Of a DNA stretch of 64,000 nucleotides, positions 54,166 through 62,321 are shown piece after piece (the stretch's first letter is position 1; every line of letters starts with the position of its first letter). Source of the stretch: JACDQM01 sp044373315 (GTDB lineage: Bacteria > Pseudomonadota > Gammaproteobacteria > Burkholderiales > Burkholderiaceae_C); contig NZ_JBILQK010000003.1 of assembly GCF_044373315.1 (NCBI RefSeq), positions 1 through 64,000 of the forward strand, written 5' to 3'. Both the position numbers and the translations under genes were made by a program. The notes below the pieces were generated by a model, which did not search any database, was not told the DNA's origin, and worked only from the letters and a program-made list of their open reading frames with translations.

Positions 54166-55206
54166 TTACCCTTGCTCCGCGCCAACCAGCAAGCCCTGCC
54201 GGCGCGCTGCCAGCAACAACTCATCGTCCTGCGGCACGAGGCGGCTGCAACCGGCCACGTCGGCCAGCGGCACGGCCACGCAACGCGCCTGCTGCAGTGC
54301 GACCATGTGATTGAAGCGTCGTTGCAGCACCAGCTCCGCCGCCTGCACGCCAAAGCGCGTCGCCAGTGCTCGGTCGAAAGCGGTCGGCGAGCCGCCGCGC
54401 TGCAGATGCCCCAGCAGCGTGAAGCGGGGATCGGCCTCCGGCCCCAGGCGTCGCCCGAGCGCCTGCATCAAGCGCTGGCCCACGCTGCCCGGTTCGGCCG
54501 CGTCCAGGCCGTCGACCTGCGCGCCTTCAGCAACGCAGACGATGGCATGCCCCTGCTCAGCGCGGCGTTGCTCGCACAAGGCCGCGACCCCATCGACATG
54601 GCAGCGCAGCTCGGGAAGCACGATTGCGTCGGCGCCGCCGGCCACGCCGCCCTCAAGCGCGATCCAGCCGGCATGCCGCCCCATGGTTTCCAACACCATC
54701 ACGCGGCCATGGCTGCGCGCGGTGGTCTCCAAACGGCCCAGCGCATCGGCCACCACCGCTACCGCGCTGTCGAAGCCGAAACTGCGCTCGTTGTGCATCA
54801 GATCGTTGTCGATGGTCTTGGGCACGCCGACCACCGGCACGCCCAGCCGGGCGAACTTTTCGGCGATGGTCATCGTGCCGTCACCGCCCACGGCCACCAG
54901 TACATCGATCTGATGGCGCTCCAGACAGGCCATTGCGCGCGCCGAGCAATCCGCTCCAGCAGCCCCGAAGTAGGCAAAGGGGTCGGCTTTGTTGTGGCTG
55001 CCCAGCAGCGTGCCACCGACATTGATCAGGCCGCGCACCGCCGCTGGGTCAAGCGTTACTACACGGTCTTCCAGCAGACCGAGAAAGCCTTGGCGGATGC
55101 CACTGACCCGACCGGCGCCGCCCTGAGCTAGAGCCAAGGTCACACTGCGGATCACCGCATTCAGGCCGGGGCAGTCACCCCCACCGGTCAGTATTGCCAC
55201 ATGCAT
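54166..55206 (-). CDS. pfkA: 6-phosphofructokinase, mixed ATP/PPi active-site type
   Basis: 346 residues; phosphorylates fructose 6-phosphate in glycolysis. N-terminal loop LTGGGDCPGLNAVIR, GGDGT at 107-111, catalytic PKTIDNDL at 129-136 and MGRHAGWIA are present. Gly110 (E. coli Gly104 position) indicates ATP use, but Lys130 (E. coli Gly124 position) is the residue of PPi-dependent enzymes; this Gly/Lys combination marks the mixed group of PFKs. The donor is therefore uncertain, though ATP is more likely. It is divergent from the response regulator gene. Confidence 0.9.
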   Translation of the reverse strand: MHVAILTGGGDCPGLNAVIRSVTLALAQGGAGRVSGIRQGFLGLLEDRVVTLDPAAVRGLINVGGTLLGSHNKADPFAYFGAAGADCSARAMACLERHQIDVLVAVGGDGTMTIAEKFARLGVPVVGVPKTIDNDLMHNERSFGFDSAVAVVADALGRLETTARSHGRVMVLETMGRHAGWIALEGGVAGGADAIVLPELRCHVDGVAALCEQRRAEQGHAIVCVAEGAQVDGLDAAEPGSVGQRLMQALGRRLGPEADPRFTLLGHLQRGGSPTAFDRALATRFGVQAAELVLQRRFNHMVALQQARCVAVPLADVAGCSRLVPQDDELLLAARRQGLLVGAEQG

Positions 55207-55370
55207 CGCTGCCCTCCCATTGAATCCAGTCATCGTGCCACGCGAGGGTGGGTGACTCAAGGCAGAAGACGCCACGCCAAGGCGCTAGACTTCGGGACTT
55301 GGGTCAGTCGCGCCAGCCCTGCGCTCCAATCACGGGCTGCTTGGCATGACATTCGAACTGGAGACGTGAT

Positions 55371-55796
55371 TTGTCCGAGAACCACAGCATAGGCCTTAGC
55401 GACGTGGCCACGCCCGCCTCTGGCCGCCTGCTCTATATCGAGGACAACCCCGTCAATCAGTTGGTGGTGGCGGAGTTGGTGGGCATGCGCCCCGGCCTGC
55501 ATCTGGAATGTGCCGCGACCGGTACCGACGGTGTGAACATGGCCCTCGCCCTGCGCCCGCAGTTGATCCTGCTGGACATGCAGCTGCCAGACTTTGACGG
55601 CTACGAAGTGCTGGCCCGGCTGAAGGCTCACCCAGCAACGGCTGGTATCACGGTGATCGCCCTTTCGGCCGACGCCTCGCCGGAAGACAGCCAGCGTGCC
55701 GTGGGTGCCGGTTTCGAGGCCTATTGGACCAAGCCTATCGATTTCGCCGCCTTCCTGGCCGGCATCGATGCCATCTTCGCTGTCGCGAAATCCTGA
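55371..55796 (+). CDS. Single-domain response regulator (CheY/DivK-like)
   Basis: 141 residues, only a receiver domain: ED in LLYIEDNPVNQ, phospho-acceptor Asp69 in LILLDMQLPDFDGYE and Lys in YWTKPIDF. The NPVNQLVV opening resembles receivers found on hybrid kinases. It starts at a TTG with GGAG eight bases upstream. No kinase gene is adjacent, so the partner is elsewhere. It converges on selD, 8 bases apart. Confidence 0.88.
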   Translation: MSENHSIGLSDVATPASGRLLYIEDNPVNQLVVAELVGMRPGLHLECAATGTDGVNMALALRPQLILLDMQLPDFDGYEVLARLKAHPATAGITVIALSADASPEDSQRAVGAGFEAYWTKPIDFAAFLAGIDAIFAVAKS

Positions 55797-55804
55797 AAGA
55801 ACGC

Positions 55805-56881
55805 TCAGCGCACCTTGATGCGCGGCTGCTCGCTGCGCTCGCCCATGCGCCCAACAACAGCCGCACGCGCAAAACCATGGCGGGCGAAGGTGGCCAGCAC
55901 CGCATCGAGCTCGCTGGGCGCACACGCCACCAGCAGGCCGCCGCTGGTCTGGGGGTCACTCAGCAAGGCCTGGTCTTCAGCGGCGAAAGCGGCTGGCAAT
56001 TCCACTTCGGCGCCGTAGGCCGACCAGTTTCGTCCTGAAGCACCGGTCACGAAGCCCTGCGAAGCCAGATCACGCACGCCATCCAGCAGCGGCACGCTCT
56101 GCCAGTCAAGCTCAAGCATGCAGCCTGCACCCCGCGCCATCTCCAGGCCATGCCCTGCCAGGCCAAAGCCGGTCACATCGGTGATCGCATGCACGCCGGG
56201 CAGCGCCGCCAGGTCCGGCCCCGGCGTGTTGAGCCGGGTCGTGTTGGCGATCATCTGGGCATAGCCACCTTCTCCAAGCTGGCCCTTCTTCAGCGCTGCA
56301 CTCATCACGCCGACACCCAGCGGTTTGCCCAGAACCAGCAGATCGCCAGGCTGCGCATCGGCGTTGCGCTTGACCCGTGAAGGATGGATCAGACCCAGAG
56401 CCACGAGGCCGTAGATGGCCTCGACCGAATCGATGGTGTGGCCGCCGGCAATCGGGATGCCGGCCTCGCGGCAGATGGAAGCACCGCCCTCCAGCACCCG
56501 GCCGATGGTGGCCGTCGATAGTCGACCGATCGGCATGCCAACCAGGGCCAGCGCCATGATCGGACGCCCGCCCATTGCGTAAACATCGCTGATGGCATTG
56601 GTGGCCGCGATGCGCCCGAAGTCGAAGGGGTCATCGACGATGGGCATGAAAAAGTCAGTGGTGGCGATCAGCGCCTGCTCGTCGTTGAGCTGATAGACCG
56701 CCGCGTCGTCGGCGGTCTCGATGCCGACCAGCAGTTCCTTGGGGATGGGCAGGCTGGCCGTGCCCTTGAGGATCTGCGACAGCACGCCCGGTGCGATCTT
56801 GCAGCCGCAGCCGCCGCCGTGTGACAGCGAGGTCAGGCGAGGTTCGTCGGGCATTGCACTGGTGTTTGTCGTATCGCTCAT
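55805..56881 (-). CDS. selD: Selenide, water dikinase SelD (SenC role possible)
   Basis: 358-residue enzyme making selenophosphate from selenide and ATP. The active-site segment HGGGCGCKIAP has Cys at 25 and 27 and Lys at 28 (Cys17, Cys19 and Lys20 of E. coli), so this is a cysteine form. DVYAMGGRPIMAL and GHTIDSVEAIYGL are the other signatures. Its start overlaps the glycosyltransferase stop by 4 bases (ATGA). Selenophosphate could serve SenB next door, selenocysteine or 2-selenouridine. Confidence 0.96.
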   Translation of the reverse strand: MSDTTNTSAMPDEPRLTSLSHGGGCGCKIAPGVLSQILKGTASLPIPKELLVGIETADDAAVYQLNDEQALIATTDFFMPIVDDPFDFGRIAATNAISDVYAMGGRPIMALALVGMPIGRLSTATIGRVLEGGASICREAGIPIAGGHTIDSVEAIYGLVALGLIHPSRVKRNADAQPGDLLVLGKPLGVGVMSAALKKGQLGEGGYAQMIANTTRLNTPGPDLAALPGVHAITDVTGFGLAGHGLEMARGAGCMLELDWQSVPLLDGVRDLASQGFVTGASGRNWSAYGAEVELPAAFAAEDQALLSDPQTSGGLLVACAPSELDAVLATFARHGFARAAVVGRMGERSEQPRIKVR

Positions 56882-57849
56882 GTCTTTGTCTTCAGCAGTT
56901 CGTCCATCAGGCCAAGCAGCGTGGCACGCTCACGCGCCGGCTCGAACAAGGGGGCACGCAGCGCGCATTGCAGCGCCAAGGCCGGCAGCATAGCGGGCTC
57001 GTCGCGCGCGCGCTGAAGCAAACGGGCCAGGCCCTGTGCATCGCCCGGCTCAAAGAAGCCGGCATAGTCCGCGCCCAGCAGGCCGACATTGCCGTCGATG
57101 CGCGAGGCCAGCACCGGCGTGCCGCTGACCACCGCCTCGATCACCGCATGCGCGCCGCCTTCCAGCCGGCTGGGATGCACTAGCACATGGGCTGCTGCGA
57201 TGCGGGCCCGCGTCTGCGCATGGCTACAGGCGCCGAGCCATCGATAGCTGGGCTGCGAGACGGCCAGCGCAAGCGCGGCCTCGCCCAGCTCAGGGTCGAG
57301 GGCGGCACCGACGTGATCGAGCAGGATGTCGCGGCGCCCTGCCAGCAGCCGGGCTGCGTCGAAGCAGCACTGCGGATCTTTCACCGCACGCAGATGGCCC
57401 ACCATCACCGCGCGCATATGGCGCCGGGTCTTGGGCCGCGCCGAATGCCGCGCCGTGCTGGACTGCAGGCAGACGCGCGCCTTGGCACGCAAGTCCTCGG
57501 GCAGCGCCGCTGCACCCAGCTCGTTGAGTACCACCATGAGGTCGGCCAGTTGCAGCGAACGCTGCGCCTGCGCGTCGAAGGCGATGTCCTGGTAGAGATC
57601 GGTGCCGGTCAGCACCAGCAGCAAGGGGCGCGCGGGATGCTGAGCCCGCCAGGCCAGCATCGAAGCGGCTGAGCGGCGGGCATGCAGCGCAATCATCAAG
57701 GCCTCGTCGCCGGCCTGCCAATCGGTGCACAGGTTGACCCGGTAGCGTTGCTGCAGCATGCGCGCCCAGCGCTGAGCGGTTTGCCAGTTGCCGTTCTTGG
57801 CCGCCGCCAACGCCGGTGTAACAAGAACGATGGCGGGCGGCTTGGGCAC
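56878..57849 (-). CDS. senB: SenB-type selenosugar synthase (GT-B glycosyltransferase)
   Basis: 323-residue glycosyltransferase with the N-terminus IVLVTPALAAAKNGNWQTAQ, the hallmark of the family formerly TIGR04348 and now known as SenB. The C-terminal half has the retaining GT-B Glu-x7-Glu motif (RLEGGAHAVIEAVVSG). SenB joins selenophosphate-derived selenium to a UDP-sugar in selenoneine synthesis. Coupling to selD by ATGA strongly supports the role. The third gene, senA (EgtB-like selenoneine synthase), is not in the window; the upstream neighbour is an oligopeptidase. Confidence 0.88.
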   Translation of the reverse strand: MPKPPAIVLVTPALAAAKNGNWQTAQRWARMLQQRYRVNLCTDWQAGDEALMIALHARRSAASMLAWRAQHPARPLLLVLTGTDLYQDIAFDAQAQRSLQLADLMVVLNELGAAALPEDLRAKARVCLQSSTARHSARPKTRRHMRAVMVGHLRAVKDPQCCFDAARLLAGRRDILLDHVGAALDPELGEAALALAVSQPSYRWLGACSHAQTRARIAAAHVLVHPSRLEGGAHAVIEAVVSGTPVLASRIDGNVGLLGADYAGFFEPGDAQGLARLLQRARDEPAMLPALALQCALRAPLFEPARERATLLGLMDELLKTKT

Positions 57850-57864
57850 GCTTGAGCCTTGGCC

Positions 57865-59910
57865 TCAGGCCGGCAGCAGCCCTCGCCCGCGCAGCATCGG
57901 TTGCACCACCGCATCACGCCCGCGGAAGGCCCGGTAGGCCTCGCGCGGTTCGCGGCTGTTGCCGCTCGACAGCACATGCTTGAGCAGCTTGGACGCCACC
58001 TGCGGATCGAAGGGGCTGCCCGCCTCGACGAAGGCCTCATAGCCATCCGCATCCAGCACTTCGGCCCACATATAGACGTAGTAGCCCGCGGCATAGCCGC
58101 TGCCGCTGAACAGATGCTGGAAATGCGCGAGCCGGTGATTCATGCCGCAGGCCGCCGGCAGGCCGTAGGCCGCCATGGTCTGCGATTCGAACTCGGTGAT
58201 GTCCGGGCCTTGCTCGTCCGTCAGGGCATGGGCCGCCATATCGACCAGCGCGCTGGCGGTGTAGCGCACCGTTTCATACCCCTGGTTGAACAACTCGGCC
58301 GCCTTCAGCTTGGCCAGCAGCGTGTCAGGGATCGGCTCGCCGCTCTGGTAGTGACGGGCATGCTTCTTCAGCACGGCCGGCTCGCTCATCCAATGCTCGA
58401 AGATCTGCGAGGGCAGCTCGACGAAATCACGCAGCACCTGGGTGCCGGACAGGCGCTCGTACTCCACATCCGACAGCAGGCCGTGCAGGCCATGGCCGAA
58501 TTCGTGGAACAGCGTGCGGGCGTCGTCAAAGCTCAGCAGCGTCGGCTCGCCTGGCGCACCCTTGGCGAAGTTGTTGTTGTTCAGGATGATGGGCAGCGCG
58601 CCCAGGCCGTTGCGCGCCTGCCAGCGCAAGGCGTTCATCCAGGCACCGCTGCGCTTGGTCGAGCGGGCGAAGTTGTCGTGCAGGAATAGGCCGCGCAAGG
58701 CTCCGTCCGCGCCCTGGACCTCGTAGACCTTGACGTCCGGGTGGTAGCCCTGCACTTCGGGCTTGTGCTGGAAACGCAGGCCGAACAGCTGTCCGGCGCA
58801 GTCAAACAAGGCCAGCACCATCGCGTCCAGCGGGAAGTAGGGCTTGACCTCGGCTTCCTCGAGGTCGTAGCGCGCCTTGCGCACCTTCTCTGCGTAGTAG
58901 CGCCAATCCCAGGGCTCCAGCGTGAAGTTTTCGCCGCGCGAGGCCATCATGCCGACCAGCGCCTGACGCTCCGCTTCAGCGGCCGCCTTGGCCGGTTCCC
59001 AGACCTGGTCGAGCAGGCCCAGCACCGCTTCGCGGCTGCCGGCCATGGTGTCGGCCAGCGCATAGTCGGCATAGCAGGCATAGCCATGCAGACGCGCCTG
59101 CTCGTTGCGCAGCGTCAGGATCTCGCGCGCAACCTCGCGGTTGTCGGTGGCACCAGCGTTCTCGCCGCGGCCCACCCAGGCCTTGTAGGCCTGCTCGCGC
59201 AGATCACGCCGCTCGCTGAAGGTCAGGAAGGGCACGATATGCGACCGCGACAGGGTGATGCAGTAGCGCCCTTCGCCCAGATTGCGCTCGGCGGCGGCCT
59301 GGCGCGCCGCAGCGCGCACGAAGTCCGGCAGGCCTGCCAGGTCAGCCTCGCTAGCCAGCACCAGCTGGTAGCCGCTCTCGTCAGCCAGCACGTTCTGGGC
59401 GAACTGCGTATTGAGCTCGGCCAAGCGTTCGACCACCTGGGCATAGCGCTGCTGCGCCGCCCCTCGAAGCTTGGCACCGGCACGCACGAAGTCGAGGTGG
59501 ATGCGTTCGAGCAGGCGCAGTTGCTCCGGCGTCAGGCCCAGCGCCTGGCGCTCACCGTACAGCGCATCCACACGCTTGAAGAGCCCGGCATGCATGTAGA
59601 CCGCATTGCCATGCGCAGCCAGGGGCGCGGCCAGCGCGCGTTGTGCCTGCTGCAGTTCCGGAGACGTCGCCGAGGCTGCGAGCGTGTAGAACAGATGCTC
59701 CAGCCGGCTCAGCAGCCGGCCGCTGCGATCAAATGCCGCCAATGTGTTGGCAAAGCTTGGGGCGTCGGCTTGATTGGCGATCGCATCGAGCTCGGCCTGG
59801 TGGCTGCTCAGCGCAGCCTCGAAGGCCGGCGCGAAGTGCGCGGCGTCAATGGCAGCGAAGGGTGGCAGACCGTAGGGGGTGTTCCAGTCTTGAAGCAGGG
59901 GGTTGCTCAT
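57865..59910 (-). CDS. prlC: M3 family oligopeptidase A (PrlC)
   Basis: 681-residue cytoplasmic zinc peptidase. The zinc motif is ARTLFHEFGHGLHGLLS (HEXXH), with the third ligand Glu in DFVELPSQIFEHW. NPLLQDWNTPYGLPPF at the start is typical of OpdA. It degrades peptides of 5-20 residues and signal-peptide remnants. ATG 59910 gives the normal length; the gene ends 15 bases before senB. Confidence 0.94.
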   Translation of the reverse strand: MSNPLLQDWNTPYGLPPFAAIDAAHFAPAFEAALSSHQAELDAIANQADAPSFANTLAAFDRSGRLLSRLEHLFYTLAASATSPELQQAQRALAAPLAAHGNAVYMHAGLFKRVDALYGERQALGLTPEQLRLLERIHLDFVRAGAKLRGAAQQRYAQVVERLAELNTQFAQNVLADESGYQLVLASEADLAGLPDFVRAAARQAAAERNLGEGRYCITLSRSHIVPFLTFSERRDLREQAYKAWVGRGENAGATDNREVAREILTLRNEQARLHGYACYADYALADTMAGSREAVLGLLDQVWEPAKAAAEAERQALVGMMASRGENFTLEPWDWRYYAEKVRKARYDLEEAEVKPYFPLDAMVLALFDCAGQLFGLRFQHKPEVQGYHPDVKVYEVQGADGALRGLFLHDNFARSTKRSGAWMNALRWQARNGLGALPIILNNNNFAKGAPGEPTLLSFDDARTLFHEFGHGLHGLLSDVEYERLSGTQVLRDFVELPSQIFEHWMSEPAVLKKHARHYQSGEPIPDTLLAKLKAAELFNQGYETVRYTASALVDMAAHALTDEQGPDITEFESQTMAAYGLPAACGMNHRLAHFQHLFSGSGYAAGYYVYMWAEVLDADGYEAFVEAGSPFDPQVASKLLKHVLSSGNSREPREAYRAFRGRDAVVQPMLRGRGLLPA

Positions 59911-59985
59911 GAGTGCTGTCTCGGCTCCCGGTGCAGCGCGGATGGCGCCGCCGGTGGGTTGCAGTTGGGATGTGGGGGATTCTAG

Positions 59986-60021
59986 AAAAAAGGCCGCCGC
60001 CCTGTTGGGAGCGGCGGCCTT
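59986..60021 (-). terminator. Rho-independent terminator after the 60.0 kb hypothetical gene
   Basis: On the minus strand 11-bp arms AAGGCCGCCGC/GCGGCGGCCTT with a 10-base loop are followed by six T. It lies 25 bases past the stop of the gene at 60046 and separates it from prlC. Confidence 0.9.
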
Positions 60022-60045
60022 GCAGGCGCGGCAGGGCACGGGGCC

Positions 60046-60699
60046 TTACTTCAGGCCCAGCTCCTTGCGCACTGCAATCTCATCGGCTTCGTCATAAGGC
60101 TTGTTCGCGCACTGGGCTTTCCAGTCGTCGGCCTTGTCCAGGTGAGCGTCGGTGCGCACGCGCAGCGGCTCGGTGGTCTTGTTGTGCGACTCAACTTTGG
60201 CGTCGAAGGCCTTGGCATCGGCGTCGTACAGGCGCTTGCCGCTGTTGAAGGCGTCGATTCGGGCATCGAGAGCGGCAGCACGGGCCTGGTAGTCAGCCAC
60301 GGCCTTGGCGGCGTCGGCCTTCTCCATCTTGGGCAGTTGCTCCTTCAAGGTCTCGTTGAGCTTGATCACCGCTTCACGGTCGGCCTTGATCTGCGCCGCA
60401 TCGGTTCCGATGGTTTGCCCACGTTTGCTCAGGTCCTCCTTGCCTGCCAGCAAGTCCGCGCGCTCCTTGGCATGGGCGGCCTGCGCTTCCTTGATTGCAT
60501 TTGCCTCCACGTTGTTGGCTTCGGCCAGCTGAAGGCAGCTGCGCAATTCGTCGCGGCTCATCAGCTTGGGCTTGGGCTTCTCCACCACCGGGCGGCTGAC
60601 CTTGTTGTTCTTGGGGTCGACCTTGGCGTTGGGGTTGGCGGTCTGGGCCAGCGCGGGCAGCGCAGCCATTAGAACGGCGCAGAGAAAGAGGCTTTTCAT
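60046..60699 (-). CDS. Exported coiled-coil hypothetical protein
   Basis: 217 residues with signal peptide MKSLFLCAVLMAALPALAQ. The mature protein is Lys/Ala/Glu-rich and helical: DELRSCLQLAEANNVEAN, ERADLLAGKEDLSKRGQ and ADYQARAAALDARIDAFNSG have heptad character. Two Cys, in LRSCLQL and KAQCANKPYDEADE, may bridge the ends. This looks like a small periplasmic coiled-coil protein family found in Burkholderiales; function unknown. Confidence 0.78.
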   Translation of the reverse strand: MKSLFLCAVLMAALPALAQTANPNAKVDPKNNKVSRPVVEKPKPKLMSRDELRSCLQLAEANNVEANAIKEAQAAHAKERADLLAGKEDLSKRGQTIGTDAAQIKADREAVIKLNETLKEQLPKMEKADAAKAVADYQARAAALDARIDAFNSGKRLYDADAKAFDAKVESHNKTTEPLRVRTDAHLDKADDWKAQCANKPYDEADEIAVRKELGLK

Positions 60700-60867
60700 G
60701 GAGCGGAACTCTGGATCAGTGCGCCTGAGCGGCGCAGTCAAAGAATGGCGGGCTCGGTGACGAGCCCGGGCGGCATCATGCCACGCTGCGCGAGATGCTG
60801 CCCTTGGGGTGGGCACCGAGCCGGCGACGATAATCGTTGGCTTCGCCCCCCGCTCCCAAGGCCTGCC

Positions 60868-61431
60868 ATGGCGCTCAAAGCCACGATCTACAAAGCCCTG
60901 CTCAACGTCTCTGACATGGACCGCCATGTCTACGGCGAGCACAACCTGACCATTGCCCGCCACCCTTCCGAGACCGATGAGCGGATGATGATCCGCGTGT
61001 TGGCGCTGGCCATGAACCTGCCCGCCGACGATCTGCGCGGCCGGCTGGAGTTCAGCAAGGGCTTGTCGGATGTCGACGAGCCGGATCTCTGGCAGATCGA
61101 CCTCAGCGGCGAAATCGTCCACTGGATCGATCTGGGCCAGCCTGACGAACGCCGCATCATGAAAGCCCATGGGCGTGCCGGCCGTGTGACGGTGATCAGC
61201 TTTGCGTCCAGCACACCGGTGTGGTGGGGCAATCTGCAAGGCAAGCTGACGCGGGCGCCACGGGTCACCGTGCTACAGATCCCGCACGAACAATCACAGG
61301 CGCTGGCCAAGCTGGCCGAGCGCAGCATGCAACTGCAGATCAGCATCCAGGATGGCGTCGCCTATGTGTCAGCCGGCGAGCGCTCGGTTGAGATCGCCCC
61401 CATCGTGCTGAAGGCTGGCGAGGGCAGCTGA
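60868..61431 (+). CDS. yaeQ: YaeQ family protein
   Basis: 187 residues. MALKATIYKALLNVSDMDR, YGEHNLTIARHPSETDERMM (in parts: HPSETDERMM) and EPDLWQIDLSGEI are the family signature. YaeQ has a PD-(D/E)XK-like nuclease fold (Glu/Asp/Lys motif DEPDLW), but a role is unproven; it can suppress loss of RfaH in E. coli relatives. The stop codon overlaps the next start by 1 base (TGATG). Confidence 0.93.
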   Translation: MALKATIYKALLNVSDMDRHVYGEHNLTIARHPSETDERMMIRVLALAMNLPADDLRGRLEFSKGLSDVDEPDLWQIDLSGEIVHWIDLGQPDERRIMKAHGRAGRVTVISFASSTPVWWGNLQGKLTRAPRVTVLQIPHEQSQALAKLAERSMQLQISIQDGVAYVSAGERSVEIAPIVLKAGEGS

Positions 61432-62282
61432 TGCTGCGCGGCGCCGCTCTTCTCGCCCTGTTGCTGGCCCTGGCCCCGGTTTTGCCGGTGTGCGCAGCCA
61501 CAGAGGTTCAGCGCATCGAGCTGCCAGCCGGCGAGCTCAGCCTTGTCGGCCATTGGTCGCCATCTCCCCAGCCAGGACGGCGCGCGGCGGTGCTGCTGCT
61601 GCACGGCTGCGGCGGTCCTTATGACGCCAAGGGCGGTCTGTCGGCTCGCATGCGCGAGTACGGCGCGCTGCTCAATCAGCAGGGGTATCACGCGCTGGTG
61701 CTGGACTCGCTGACGCCGCGTGGAGAGACCGAGCTCTGCACCCAGCGAATCGGCACGCGGCGCATCACCCAACAGGAGCGCCGATACGACACGCTGGCAG
61801 CCCTGCGCTGGCTGGCTGGCCGCGAGGATGTCGACGCGCAGCGCCTGGTGCTGCTGGGCTGGTCGCATGGTGGCAGCGCCGTGCTGGCCTCCACCAATCT
61901 GCGCCACCCCGAGGTGCGCGACGCCAGCCCGCGGCCGCGCGCGGCAATTGCCTTCTACCCTGGCTGCAGCGAGGAAGCTCGGCGTGGCTATCGTCCGGCT
62001 GCCCCCTTGCTGCTGCTGCTCGGCGCGGCTGATGACTGGACGCCTGCAGCCCCCTGCCAGGCGCTGGCCCAGGAGGCGGAAGAGCCCAAGCCGATCTGGC
62101 ACAGCTATGCCGGGGCGTATCACGGCTTCGACAGCAAGGCCCCGGTGAAGCTGCGGCGCGACGTGCCCAACGGCGTCAATCCAGGCGCCGGCGTGCATGT
62201 GGGCGGCCAGGCGCAGGCGCGCGAGCATTCGCGCCAGGCCTTGCTGGATTTCCTGGAGCAGACATTGCGCGCACAGCGCTGA
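61431..62282 (+). CDS. Exported dienelactone-hydrolase-like alpha/beta hydrolase
   Basis: 283 residues with a signal peptide (GAALLALLLALAPVLPVCA). Alpha/beta hydrolase features: oxyanion LLLHGCGGPYD, nucleophile elbow LGWSHGGSAV (Ser), Asp in GAADDWTP and His in AYHGFDS. It is closest in pattern to the dienelactone hydrolase family. The gene is coupled to yaeQ (TGATG) and 39 bases precede the peptidase gene. Substrate unknown. Confidence 0.85.
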   Translation: MLRGAALLALLLALAPVLPVCAATEVQRIELPAGELSLVGHWSPSPQPGRRAAVLLLHGCGGPYDAKGGLSARMREYGALLNQQGYHALVLDSLTPRGETELCTQRIGTRRITQQERRYDTLAALRWLAGREDVDAQRLVLLGWSHGGSAVLASTNLRHPEVRDASPRPRAAIAFYPGCSEEARRGYRPAAPLLLLLGAADDWTPAAPCQALAQEAEEPKPIWHSYAGAYHGFDSKAPVKLRRDVPNGVNPGAGVHVGGQAQAREHSRQALLDFLEQTLRAQR

Positions 62283-62321
62283 CAATGACCCCTTGCTACT
62301 CACCGCACGACCGAGTCCTGC

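Noticed and set aside
55805..56881. Selenocysteine-containing SelD (in-frame UGA)
   Set aside because: The active-site codon is a Cys codon in HGGGCGCK and the frame has no internal stop.
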